Assembly (NCBI RefSeq): GCF_000258515.1
Contig: NZ_AJLF01000001.1
Span: 434,001 to 498,000 of the forward strand
Source: Thermococcus zilligii AN1
GTDB taxonomy: Archaea > Methanobacteriota_B > Thermococci > Thermococcales > Thermococcaceae
DNA length: 64,000 nucleotides
Direction of reading: 5' to 3'
In this document: positions 50,307-58,841 of the stretch, in pieces
Layout of the letters: each line of letters begins with the position of its first letter
Numbering within the stretch: the stretch's first letter is position 1
Position numbers and translations under genes: made by a program
Notes under the pieces: model-generated
The model's database searches: none
What the model saw: only the letters and a program-made list of their open reading frames with translations
What the model was told of the DNA's origin: nothing

Positions 50307-52211
50307 ATGCCCGTCAGGGGGAAGGTCGCCGGTAGTGAAATTCCGCGCTTCAAGCACCGCTGGTTTGGAGTCCTTGAGGTTGAGACCGGCGATGGGACTT
50401 ACAGGCTCTACATGACCGGAACCGTGGCCCAGTGGTTTCTGACCGGAGACGAGGTTGAGATAGAGGTCATCCACAGGCCCAAGGAGAAGGAAGGGGTTAA
50501 AGTCCTCGACTTTGACGATTACAAACTCTGGAAGCTCTACTCAGGAGAGAGAATACCCGTTTGGCCCCTCTGGGAGGAGAGCATTGAGGCGAGGCGCTAC
50601 TCCCCTTTAACGGGTGAGCTGCTCTACACCTACAGGATAAGGGCGAGGGAAGCGAAATACGAGGGCGATTTTGAGGCAATAGCCGAGCTTGAGCAGTACC
50701 ACTACGCGAGCCAGAAGGAGAAGGTGGCCCTATGGCGCTGTGAGAGCGGCCACATCTTCGAGGCCAACACCAGAGGGAAATGTCCCGTCTGCGGAAGCGA
50801 AAATGTCCACATCCTCGAGATCAAAGGCTCAACCCCCGCTTCCCGCTTCCTCATCCTTGAGCTCGTGGAAAGGGAAGAATACGAGCCGAGGATTTTGGGC
50901 TATGTGCGAGTTGACCCACCGATACCGCTGATGCACCGCAGGCTTCCGAACGGCGAGGTGGAGAAGAACATCCGCGAGAAGGTCTTTCCCGGGGAGTGGT
51001 TCCATCCTGCCTTCTGGCCCGAGAAGATAATGAGGGAACTCCACGACAGGCTGAGGAAAAAGTACGGAAAGAAGGTGGCGCGCTCCTACCTCTGGGAAAA
51101 GGCCAAGTGGAGGGCTTTGGCCGAGACGAACACCGCCGGGGCGAGAATTGCCAGGGTCGTTGTGCACCCCGACTACCGCTCCGACGGGCTGGGACAGATG
51201 AGCGTTGAGTCGGCCCTCCGGTGGATAGCCGAGAGGAGAATTCCAGAAATGAGAAAAAGGAAGCACGTCGTTGAGACCATAGCCCAGATGGCGCGCTACA
51301 ACCCCTTCTTCGAGAAAGTCGGCTTCAAGTTCCTCTGGGAAACAGCCAGCGGAAGGCCCGTCCTCTTTTACCCGCTCACTGACGAAGCCAGGGGTTACAT
51401 CGAACGGTTCTTGAAGGGAGACCCCTACGCCCCAAAAGACGGGAGGCTGTGGAGGCCAAGCTATGGCAAAGTTGAGCCGTTGAACGGCCCGATAGTTTTC
51501 AGGAACGTCTCCAAGGTCTTCGAAAGCGAACTGGACATCAAAGGCCTGCCCTGGGAGATAAGGGAGCTTTTGATGGCTTTCGGTGTGAGGCACCGCCTCA
51601 TCCAGAGGCCCGTTTTGAGGAACCTCAACTTCGAGATAAGGCCGGGCGAGCTGGTTGCGGTCGTTGGCGCAAGTGGGGCAGGAAAAACGACCCTCCTGAG
51701 GCTCATCCTCGGCTCGGTCAACGGCTGGTGGGAGGAGCGCTTTAGGCCCACGGGCGGGGAGATAGAAGTGCCCGCCAACGCTAAGGTTTCGGTAATGATC
51801 CCCGGCGAATTTGAGCCGAGCTTTGGCTCGGAAAGCATACTGGAGCACGTTTACAGGAAGATTAAAGACCTGAACGCCGCCGTTGAAGTGCTCAACAGGG
51901 CGGGCTTAAGCGACGCCGTCCTTTACAGAGCCAAGTACAGCGAGCTGAGCACGGGGCAGAAGGAGAGGGCAAGGATAGCGTCGCTTTTGGCTGAAAAGCC
52001 GAACCTGCTCCTCATAGACGAGTTCGCGGCGCATCTTGATACCCTTACAGCCATGCGCGTCGCCAAGAAAGTTGCTGAGATAATCCGCGAGGCCGGGATA
52101 ACTGCACTGATCATCACCCACAGGCAGGAGGTAGTCAAGGCCCTCGACCCGGATAAACTGCTCTTCGTCGGCTACGGGACTGCAAGAGTCCAGGAAAGGG
52201 AGGAGAGCTAA
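50307..52211 (+). CDS. COG2401 protein: zinc ribbon, GNAT acetyltransferase and ABC-type ATPase fusion
   Basis: A 634-residue soluble multidomain protein found in archaea. After a ~120-residue N-terminal domain comes a zinc ribbon (CESGHIFEANTRGKCPVCG, about 145-163), a GNAT-like domain (VVVHPDYRSDGLGQMSVESA at about 283), and an ABC ATPase with Walker A GASGAGKTTLL (about 453), signature LSTGQKERA (about 547), Walker B LLLIDEFAAHLD and the H-loop ITHRQE. No membrane segments are seen. The single ATPase half must dimerise. A role in RNA or protein modification is plausible but unknown. It is convergent with the PIN gene (4-bp overlap). Confidence 0.88.
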   Translation: MPVRGKVAGSEIPRFKHRWFGVLEVETGDGTYRLYMTGTVAQWFLTGDEVEIEVIHRPKEKEGVKVLDFDDYKLWKLYSGERIPVWPLWEESIEARRYSPLTGELLYTYRIRAREAKYEGDFEAIAELEQYHYASQKEKVALWRCESGHIFEANTRGKCPVCGSENVHILEIKGSTPASRFLILELVEREEYEPRILGYVRVDPPIPLMHRRLPNGEVEKNIREKVFPGEWFHPAFWPEKIMRELHDRLRKKYGKKVARSYLWEKAKWRALAETNTAGARIARVVVHPDYRSDGLGQMSVESALRWIAERRIPEMRKRKHVVETIAQMARYNPFFEKVGFKFLWETASGRPVLFYPLTDEARGYIERFLKGDPYAPKDGRLWRPSYGKVEPLNGPIVFRNVSKVFESELDIKGLPWEIRELLMAFGVRHRLIQRPVLRNLNFEIRPGELVAVVGASGAGKTTLLRLILGSVNGWWEERFRPTGGEIEVPANAKVSVMIPGEFEPSFGSESILEHVYRKIKDLNAAVEVLNRAGLSDAVLYRAKYSELSTGQKERARIASLLAEKPNLLLIDEFAAHLDTLTAMRVAKKVAEIIREAGITALIITHRQEVVKALDPDKLLFVGYGTARVQEREES

Positions 52212-53182
52212 CCTCCCATTATCTTTTCCAGCTTCCTGCAGAGGTCGAGGTGGAAGAGGAATTCTTTCTCCAGCCCTCTATCGTTGAATATCAGCTTCAG
52301 CTCGTTTAACCCTTTCTTTCCCCCGAACTCGCCGTAGACCAGGGTGCCGTTAACATCGACAATGCCAAAGACGGCCGCGAGGTTGAAGATGAGCGTCCTG
52401 AGCTGATAGGCAGAAACTTCGCGGGCTCCGAGCCTGGCTGTGGGGTATTCAAAGTAGAAGTACTCAAGGCCCTCCATTCTGGCGACGTCGGTGATGGCCA
52501 GGTCAGCGGTAAGGAAGACCAGCAACGTGGGGCTTATATCATCGTAGTGCTTGAGGGTCTTGACGATGAGCTCATCGTTGTTGTGGCCCTCGCCGTAGCG
52601 TTCCGCTATTATTATCCTGTCCTTCAAGGCCTCGAACTCTTTGAGGGCTATGTAGGCGGCTTTTCTGGCCTTTTTCGTCCTCCTGTTGCTGAGCTCCCTG
52701 AGGAGGTGCCCGTTTTCAATGGCCTCGGCAATCTCGCGGAGGTAGTTGTCCCTGTACTTGTAGTTCATGGCACCTTCTATCTCGTTCTTGACGTCCTCCG
52801 CGACCACTATCTGATAACCGTCGAGGGGCCTGTAGTTGGAGATGAAACGGTGGTAGAAGAGGTTGGTGTCGGGGGCGAAGACAATACCGCGCCTGAGGGC
52901 TTTGTAGGCCTCGAGCATCCGCTCAAAGCTTCCTATGTTGTCGTATGTTATGATCCCGGACGATATGAAGGCCTCATAAAAGTCGGAATAGGAGGGAAGC
53001 TCGGGGTGCCGCGCGGGAAAGTCCCTCTTTTCTGCAGTCACCCTGATCTGATAGCCGCTTTCGCTCGGCCTGGCCGTGAACAGCCCAATCCGATAGAGGG
53101 GAAACCTAACTTCGATTTCTCCCCCCTCCTGGAGGAGGTTGAGGAGGATCTGCAACTCGGGCTTTTCAATCACTACCTCCAT
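52208..53182 (-). CDS. PIN-domain ribonuclease, last gene of CARF operon
   Basis: A 324-residue protein. Residues 1-100 form an unknown alpha/beta domain; 100-250 a PIN nuclease fold with all four acidic positions: Asp105 (IVFAPDTNLFY), Glu134 (VKNEIEG), Asp203 (GHNNDELIV) and Asp227 (LVFLTADLAITDVARM). The C-terminal ~75 residues are helical. Start ATG 53182 has CGGTGAGGAAA upstream and overlaps the CARF-like gene by 17 bp. PIN domains are Mg-dependent RNases in toxins and effectors. The immediate upstream sensor-like gene suggests gated activity. There is no VapB-like antitoxin nearby, which argues against a VapBC module. Confidence 0.75.
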   Translation of the reverse strand: MEVVIEKPELQILLNLLQEGGEIEVRFPLYRIGLFTARPSESGYQIRVTAEKRDFPARHPELPSYSDFYEAFISSGIITYDNIGSFERMLEAYKALRRGIVFAPDTNLFYHRFISNYRPLDGYQIVVAEDVKNEIEGAMNYKYRDNYLREIAEAIENGHLLRELSNRRTKKARKAAYIALKEFEALKDRIIIAERYGEGHNNDELIVKTLKHYDDISPTLLVFLTADLAITDVARMEGLEYFYFEYPTARLGAREVSAYQLRTLIFNLAAVFGIVDVNGTLVYGEFGGKKGLNELKLIFNDRGLEKEFLFHLDLCRKLEKIMGG

Positions 53183-53645
53183 TTTCCTCACCGAGGAAGT
53201 TCTTTAGCCTCTGCATGTGCTTCGGCAGCATCATGTAGGGCCTATTTTGAAACTCAACGTCGAGGAGGGCCATGTAGAGGATCCCCTTCATGTTGGCCCC
53301 CCTGCTCTGGATTACTGCGGCCGTCACAAGGGCTTTCCTCCCGGAGGTCATGTTGAGGACTATTTCACCGCCCCTTTCATTCAGCCGGGAGAAGAGGTCT
53401 TTCAGCGCTTTGTCGGCCTCTTTGAAGTCATCGTTTGGAATTACAATCGTTTCGATTTTTGGGGAAAAACCGTAGGCCCCGGATATTGCCTTTATAGCCT
53501 CCACAATCCTGGGGAGGTTTCCCGAGTATCTGACCTCCGTCACGACGTAAATCTCCTCGGGCCGCTCGCCCCTCATGACCGAGGCGTAGTAAGTGTTCAC
53601 GAGGGCCCAGGGGGTTCTGCCAAGCAGGGCTATGTGAACCCTCAT
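53166..53645 (-). CDS. Single-domain CARF-like Rossmann protein
   Basis: A 159-residue protein with the layout of CRISPR-associated Rossmann (CARF) sensors: a first strand and loop MRVHIALLGRTPWALVNTYY, the next strand EEIYVVTEVRYSGN, IETIVIPNDD, and the ligand-loop signature VLNMTSGRKALVTAAVI at 97-112 (N98, T100-S-G-R-K104), equivalent to the N-x-TGGTK of Csx1/Csm6/Can proteins. There is no fused effector domain; the next gene, overlapping by 17 bp, encodes a PIN nuclease. Its start overlaps the stop of the DUF2284 gene (ATGA). If it binds cyclic oligoadenylate it would be the sensor of a split effector. Confidence 0.7.
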   Translation of the reverse strand: MRVHIALLGRTPWALVNTYYASVMRGERPEEIYVVTEVRYSGNLPRIVEAIKAISGAYGFSPKIETIVIPNDDFKEADKALKDLFSRLNERGGEIVLNMTSGRKALVTAAVIQSRGANMKGILYMALLDVEFQNRPYMMLPKHMQRLKNFLGEENGGSD

Positions 53646-54103
53646 TCCACCATCACCATCCCGTAGAGAACGCTCTCGGAGAAGTCAATATCGACGAGGG
53701 AACTTAGCTCTATCCCCACCGCATCCACGCTGGGTCTCACTTTCTCGGGCATTCTGCAGGGTTCACCCCTCTCGAAGGGGCAGTCGTCGCAGAGGTTGCA
53801 GTTGCCGGGGAAAAGGGCCATGGTATAGAGCTTGCCCTCCTTGAAGAGCTCCGCCTCCCTCTTCAAAAGCCACAGGAGGACTTTTCGCTTTTCTTCTTCA
53901 AAATTTTCCATGTCCACCGAAAACTTCACCAAAACGGCCTTTTTGAAACTTTTAACCCATTCTCTTGCCTCCTTCCAGCTGGGCACGTAAGGGGGGCAGC
54001 TCGGTCTCTTCCCGTGCATCGGGCAGGAGCGGCACTTCCATACCGGCCGGGGGGAGACAGCGATTTTCTCGGCTTGAATTTCCCTCTCCCAGAGAACCCT
54101 CAT
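53642..54103 (-). CDS. DUF2284 predicted metal-binding/Fe-S protein
   Basis: A 153-residue protein with ten cysteines arranged as in DUF2284: CRSCPMHGKRPSCPPYVPSW near residue 24-43 and CNLCDDCPFERGEPCRMPEK near 105-124. Such clusters suggest an Fe-S or zinc protein; the function is unknown. ATG 54103 has a TATA about 25 bp upstream (minus strand, gttttaagt), so the message is leaderless. It is the first gene of the DUF2284-CARF-PIN operon, but DUF2284 genes also occur elsewhere, so its membership may be incidental. Confidence 0.8.
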   Translation of the reverse strand: MRVLWEREIQAEKIAVSPRPVWKCRSCPMHGKRPSCPPYVPSWKEAREWVKSFKKAVLVKFSVDMENFEEEKRKVLLWLLKREAELFKEGKLYTMALFPGNCNLCDDCPFERGEPCRMPEKVRPSVDAVGIELSSLVDIDFSESVLYGMVMVE

Positions 54104-54236
54104 GAACAAAAATAAGGCAGAGCAACTTAAAACGTTTCCTCACATCCCTTCAGCGCCTGTGCCCCATTCCCTTCACCCGGGCCGGGTGTTGACCTTTTTC
54201 CAAAAAGCTTTTACGTTTGGACACGTAATCCTTGTC

Positions 54237-54788
54237 ATGAGGTGGGTAATCCCGGCTGTTTTAATCATCTCGGTTGCACTAAGCGGTTGCGTTTCGGGGG
54301 GAGGTGGAAAAATGGGTGCCAAGACCCTTGAGGTTGGTTCCGTCTTCCACGACGGTGAGAGGATCCCAAAGGAGTACACCTGCGAAGGCGACGACATAAA
54401 CCCGCCGGTTTACATTGGGAAGCTTCCGGAGGGCACGAAGAGCCTTGCCATCGTGGTGGACGACCCCGATGCACCGGCCGGAACCTTCACCCACTGGATA
54501 GCGTGGAATATCCCACCAACGGGGGAAATACCGATGGGAATTCCCAAGGAGGGTGAGGTGAACGAGCCCATCCACGCCATCCAGGGGAAGAATGACTTTG
54601 GCAGGATAGGCTACAACGGCCCCTGCCCGCCCAGGGGACACGGTGTCCACCACTACCACTTCAGGGTCTACGCCCTTGACACAGAGCTTCATCTCAAGCC
54701 CGGCTCCTCCAGAAAAGATTTGGAAAAGGCCATGGAGGGCCATATCCTGGCCTGGGGCGAAGCGGTCGGCCTCTACGAGAGGAGATGA
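54237..54788 (+). CDS. YbhB/YbcL (PEBP) family lipoprotein
   Basis: A 183-residue exported phosphatidylethanolamine-binding-like protein. The signal MRWVIPAVLIISVALSGCVS has a lipobox ending in Cys18. The PEBP core follows: IPKEYTCEGDDINPPVYI, VVDDPDAPAGTFTHWIAWNI, GYNGPCPPRGHGVHHYHFRV. Relatives bind anionic ligands; the physiological role in archaea is unknown. The start at 54237 is set by the lipoprotein signal; a TATA (caaaaagctttta) lies about 30 bp upstream. Confidence 0.88.
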   Translation: MRWVIPAVLIISVALSGCVSGGGGKMGAKTLEVGSVFHDGERIPKEYTCEGDDINPPVYIGKLPEGTKSLAIVVDDPDAPAGTFTHWIAWNIPPTGEIPMGIPKEGEVNEPIHAIQGKNDFGRIGYNGPCPPRGHGVHHYHFRVYALDTELHLKPGSSRKDLEKAMEGHILAWGEAVGLYERR

Positions 54789-54844
54789 GCTTTTTGGGGA
54801 CAAGAGCCAGACCTCCATGATACCCGCGACGGAGGTAACCCCAA

Positions 54845-54960
54845 ATTTTTTAAACCCCTTGCCTATTTTTATGCCCTGGTGGTGCCTATCGTCCACCGTG
54901 GGAAAGATTTCAGCCCCTGAATTCAAGGTCTCCCACAATTCTGGGTTAGCCCCAGCTTTT
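54845..54960 (+). ncRNA. Possible small RNA between lipoprotein gene and valS
   Basis: A strong BRE/TATA (aaattttttaaacccc, 54843-54858) lies 115 bp before a second TATA (aaagtttttaagcc, about 54972) that fits valS. RNA from the first would contain a stem GTGGGA/TCCCAC (about 54898 and 54933) enclosing a TTCAG/CTGAA hairpin. No open frame of quality is seen. It could be an H/ACA-like RNA or simply a second valS promoter with a structured leader. Confidence 0.22.
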
Positions 54961-55025
54961 ACGCCACCGTCAAAGTTTTTAAGCCGCCCTTCTGAGGGTA
55001 TCCCATAAACAAAAAGGTGATGGCC

Positions 55026-57698
55026 ATGCTCCCCAAGAACTACGACCCCAACGAGATCGAGCCAAAATGGCAGAAGTTCTGGCTGGATGAGAAAATCTAC
55101 AAGTACGAGCTGGATGAAAAGAGGCCCGCTTACGCTATAGACACGCCACCCCCGTTCACGAGCGGAACGCTCCACCTCGGCCACGTTTTAAGCCACACAT
55201 GGATAGATATAATCGCGCGCTACAAGAGAATGACCGGCTACAACGTGCTCTTCCGGCAGGGCTTCGACAACCACGGCTTACCTACGGAGCTCAAGGTCGA
55301 GAAGGAGTTCAAAATAAGCAAGGACCAGCCCGAGCTCTTTCTCCAGAAGTGCATCGAGTGGACGTGGCAGGCTATTGAAGCGATGCGCAACCAGTTCATA
55401 AGGATAGGCTATTCAGCCGACTGGGATCTTGAGTACCACACGATGGACAACTGGTATAAAGCCGCCGTGCAGAAGTCCCTCCTCGAGTTCTACAGGAAGG
55501 GGCTCCTCTACCAGGCAGAGCACCCGGTCTACTGGTGCCCGCGCTGCAGGACGAGCCTGGCAAAGGCTGAGGTTGGTTACGTCGAAGAGGAGGGTTTTCT
55601 TTACTACATCAAGCTCCCGCTGGCCGATGGAAGTGGTTACGTGCCTATAGCGACAACGAGGCCAGAGCTCATGCCCGCCTGTGTTGCCGTCTTCGTCCAC
55701 CCGGATGACGAGCGCTATAAAAACGTCGTGGGAAAGAAGGTAAAGCTCCCCATATTCGAGAGGGAAGTGCCTGTTCTGGCCGATGGGGACGTCGACCCCA
55801 CCTTCGGAACGGGGGCGGTCTACAACTGCACCTACGGCGACGAGCAGGACATCGTCTGGCAGAAGCGCTACAACTTACCCGTGATCATCGCCATCAACGA
55901 GGACGGGACCCTGAACGAGAACGCCGGGCCCTACAGGGGCCTTAAAACGGATGAGGCGAGGAAGAAGATCGCCGAAGACCTCGAGAGGATGGGCCTCCTC
56001 TACGACAGGAAGAAGGTTCACCACCGCGTGCTCCGCCACACCGAGAGGAGCTCCTGCATGGCGCCGATCGAGCTGCTGCCGAAGAAGCAGTGGTTCATCA
56101 AGGTCAGGGACTTCACCGATGAAATAGTCAGGGTTGCGGGGCAGATAAACTGGTATCCCGGGGACATGTTCCTCCGCCTGAAGGACTGGGCCGAAAGCAT
56201 GGACTGGGACTGGGTCATAAGCAGGCAGAGGGTTTTCGGGACGCCGATTCCCTTCTGGGTCTGCAGGAACGGGCACGTGGTCCCCGCCAGGGAGGAGGAC
56301 TTACCCGTTGACCCGCGCTTTGACAGGCCTCCCGTGGAGAGGTGCCCAGTCTGCGGCGCCGAGCTTGAGCCTGTAACGGACGTCCTCGACTGCTGGGTCG
56401 ATTCGAGCATAACCCCGCTGATAATAAGCAGGTGGCACGAGGCTATACAGGGCAACGAGGAAGCCAAACGCTGGTTCGAGCACAACTTCCCGACCGCCCT
56501 GAGACCGCAGGGGACGGACATCATAAGGACGTGGGCCTTCTACACGATATTCAGGACGTGGGTGCTTACGGGAGAAAAGCCCTGGAAGGATATTATCATC
56601 AACGGCATGGTGGCCGGGCCGGACGGCAGGAAGATGAGCAAGAGCTACGGCAACGTGGTTGCTCCAGACGAGGTCATCCCGAAGTACGGCGCCGACGCTT
56701 TGAGGCTCTGGACGGCTTTAGCCCCGCCAGGGGAAGACCACCCGTTCAAGTGGGAGACCGTTGATTACAACTACAGGTTCCTGCAGAAGGTCTGGAACAT
56801 CTACCGCTTCGCCGAGGGCCATCTGGAGGACTTCGACCCGGCTAATGCCCCCTCAGAGCTCGAACCCCTCGACCGCTGGATACTCAGCAGGCTCCACAGG
56901 CTCATAAAGTTCACCACCGAGGAGATGGAGAAATACCGCTTCAACCTGCTCACCAGGGAGCTCATGACCTTCATCTGGCACGAGGTTGCGGATGACTACA
57001 TCGAGATGATAAAGCACCGCCTCTACGGTAACAACGAGGAGAGCAAGCTCAGAGCCAAGGCGGCCCTCTACGAGCTCCTCTACAACATCATGCTCCTCCT
57101 TGCCCCCCTCACGCCCCACATCGCCGAGGAGCTCTACCAGAACCTCTTCCGCGATAGAATTGGGGCCAGGAGCGTGCACCTCCTCGAGTGGCCAAAGTAC
57201 GATGAAGGAAAGATAGACGAAAACGCCGAAAAGCTCGGCGAGCTGGCCAGGGAGATAGTGGGCGCCATGAGGCGCTACAAGAACAGCCACGGCCTCGCTT
57301 TGAACGCCAGGCTCAAGCACGTTGCCATCTATGCAACGGAGAGCTACGAGAGGCTTAAGGCGATTGAAGGGGACATAAAGGGCACCATGAACATCGAGAG
57401 GCTGGACATCATCAAGGGCGAGCCCGAGCTTGAGGAGAGGATCATCGAGATCAAGCCGAACTTCGGAACGGTAGGGCCGCGCTACGGCAGACTCGTGCCG
57501 AAGATTACCTCCTACCTCAGGGAGAACGCGGAAGAAGTCGCAAAGGCCCTTAAGGAGGGCGAAAAGGTCGAGTTCGAGGTCGAGGGGCAGAAGGTAGAGC
57601 TCACCAGGGACGATGTGGTGCTCAGGAAGGCGGTGTTCAGCGGGGGCGAGGAGGTGGAGACTGCCGTCGTTGGAGACGCCGTTGTCCTCTTCTTCTGA
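55026..57698 (+). CDS. valS: Valyl-tRNA synthetase
   Basis: Class I aminoacyl-tRNA synthetase of 890 residues, normal archaeal size. The HIGH motif appears in PPPFTSGTLHLGHVLSHTW (about residue 40-58); the editing CP1 domain spans about 180-350; KMSKSYGNVV is at about residue 535; an anticodon-binding helical bundle and a short C-terminal part follow. A zinc-type CPRC and CPVCGAE pair lies in CP1 and near residue 445. ATG 55026 has GGTGATGGCC upstream; ATG 55020 and GTG 55017 overlap it. Confidence 0.97.
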   Translation: MLPKNYDPNEIEPKWQKFWLDEKIYKYELDEKRPAYAIDTPPPFTSGTLHLGHVLSHTWIDIIARYKRMTGYNVLFRQGFDNHGLPTELKVEKEFKISKDQPELFLQKCIEWTWQAIEAMRNQFIRIGYSADWDLEYHTMDNWYKAAVQKSLLEFYRKGLLYQAEHPVYWCPRCRTSLAKAEVGYVEEEGFLYYIKLPLADGSGYVPIATTRPELMPACVAVFVHPDDERYKNVVGKKVKLPIFEREVPVLADGDVDPTFGTGAVYNCTYGDEQDIVWQKRYNLPVIIAINEDGTLNENAGPYRGLKTDEARKKIAEDLERMGLLYDRKKVHHRVLRHTERSSCMAPIELLPKKQWFIKVRDFTDEIVRVAGQINWYPGDMFLRLKDWAESMDWDWVISRQRVFGTPIPFWVCRNGHVVPAREEDLPVDPRFDRPPVERCPVCGAELEPVTDVLDCWVDSSITPLIISRWHEAIQGNEEAKRWFEHNFPTALRPQGTDIIRTWAFYTIFRTWVLTGEKPWKDIIINGMVAGPDGRKMSKSYGNVVAPDEVIPKYGADALRLWTALAPPGEDHPFKWETVDYNYRFLQKVWNIYRFAEGHLEDFDPANAPSELEPLDRWILSRLHRLIKFTTEEMEKYRFNLLTRELMTFIWHEVADDYIEMIKHRLYGNNEESKLRAKAALYELLYNIMLLLAPLTPHIAEELYQNLFRDRIGARSVHLLEWPKYDEGKIDENAEKLGELAREIVGAMRRYKNSHGLALNARLKHVAIYATESYERLKAIEGDIKGTMNIERLDIIKGEPELEERIIEIKPNFGTVGPRYGRLVPKITSYLRENAEEVAKALKEGEKVEFEVEGQKVELTRDDVVLRKAVFSGGEEVETAVVGDAVVLFF

Positions 57699-57736
57699 GC
57701 CTTTCACTTTTTGTTGACGGACTTACGCCCGGGAAG

Positions 57737-58789
57737 TTAATCCTTCAGCGCAGTGAGAACGACCGGGTCAGTTATCCTGTAGGTGCCCTCCTTCTCCGAG
57801 ATCCAGTTCATCTTTTTCAGGTTTTCTAGGAGGGCGTAGAGGCGCGGGTCGGGGACCCTGGTTCCCCTGACGGCGAGGTAGTCGCGCAGGAGGCTCCACC
57901 GGTTGTAACCGAGGGCTATCGCCCTCAGGATATCAACGTACCTCGGGCTCCTCCTTTTCAGCCCTTCAAGCTCGCCCATGACAAGACCCCTTGCGACTTC
58001 GAGGGTTCTCTCCATTGCCCTCCGGAAGTTCCCTTCTCTTAGGTATTCGACGCCAAAGACCGTAAGCCAGCCCGGAACCCCATCTAAAAGCTCTACGGCC
58101 TCTTCTATCTCTTCCTCCGGCACGTTGAGGCCTGCTTCCCTGAAACCCTGCCTCAGGAACTCGATGGAGGTCTCCCTATCAAAGGGCTCTACTACGACCT
58201 CACCTGCGACCCTGCCGTAGAGCGGGCTGGAGTAGTCATCGAGGCCCAGGAAGTCGTGCAGGAGGCCAACTTCGGAACCGGTGAGTATTATCCTTAAATT
58301 CGGGAGGCTGTCGTATGCATGGGCGAATAGAGCTAAGAGTTCTTTTCCACCCCTTGAGCCGTAGAACCGCAGATACTGGGCCTCATCAAAGGCTATTACG
58401 AACCCTCCGAGCCTCTCGCCGAGGTCGTTTAACTCCCTGAAGACCTCCCTCAGGGAGAGCTCCCTCGGCTCCAGGGCCAGGAACTTGAGGTCGAACGAGA
58501 ACTTAAATCTTGCCATCAGCTTTCCGAGGAGACTGACCCTTGACTGGAGCTCCTTTACGAGTTCATCCCTCGTCAGGTGGCCCCTCTCAGCGTAGAGTTC
58601 CCTGCAGTCTATCAGGATACCCGGCCTCTCGCTCAGGTAGGCCCCCAGAATTGAGCTCTTACCAACGCGCCTTATCCCGAGCAGTAGTGCTATCGGGTAG
58701 GTTTCGAGGCTCTTCTCCAGTTCACTGAATTCCCTTTCCCTGTCGAAGACCTCCTCCCTCCTCGTTTTGGGCCTGAGGTCGAAGAGCAC
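57737..58789 (-). CDS. Archaeal ATPase of the MalT/STAND-like (COG1672) family
   Basis: A 350-residue P-loop ATPase: LLLGIRRVGKSSILGAYLSE is Walker A (about 36-55), VIAFDEAQYLR Walker B, ILTGSEVGLLHDFL sensor 1, then a C-terminal winged-helix region (LRDYLAVRGTRVPDPRLYALLENLKKMNWISE). The family is expanded in hyperthermophilic archaea, and its function is unsettled; links to mobile elements and to regulation are discussed. GTG 58789 is the start, with GGTGGC upstream. Two tandem inverted repeats cover the ribosome site and leader, which suggests autoregulation. Confidence 0.85.
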   Translation of the reverse strand: MLFDLRPKTRREEVFDREREFSELEKSLETYPIALLLGIRRVGKSSILGAYLSERPGILIDCRELYAERGHLTRDELVKELQSRVSLLGKLMARFKFSFDLKFLALEPRELSLREVFRELNDLGERLGGFVIAFDEAQYLRFYGSRGGKELLALFAHAYDSLPNLRIILTGSEVGLLHDFLGLDDYSSPLYGRVAGEVVVEPFDRETSIEFLRQGFREAGLNVPEEEIEEAVELLDGVPGWLTVFGVEYLREGNFRRAMERTLEVARGLVMGELEGLKRRSPRYVDILRAIALGYNRWSLLRDYLAVRGTRVPDPRLYALLENLKKMNWISEKEGTYRITDPVVLTALKD

Positions 58790-58823
58790 TTACGCCACCG
58801 TAAGTTACTTACGGGGGCATAAG
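58789..58823. promoter_or_regulatory. Tandem inverted repeats over the ATPase gene start
   Basis: Two copies of CTTAYG-N4-CRTAAG: CTTACG-CCAC-CGTAAG at 58789-58804 and CTTACG-GGGG-CATAAG at 58808-58823, three bases apart (19-bp period). They lie between the minus-strand TATA (aatcttataactt, about 58822-58838) and the GTG start and include the ribosome site. One further ACTTACGCC half-site is at 57721-57729 just beyond the gene's stop. Likely operator for repression, perhaps by the winged-helix ATPase itself. Confidence 0.6.
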
Positions 58824-58841
58824 TTATAAGATTTTCGATCA

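Noticed and set aside
52208-53182. Classical VapC toxin
   Set aside because: At 324 residues it is far longer than VapC (~130), and no VapB-like antitoxin gene is adjacent; the upstream partner is CARF-like.
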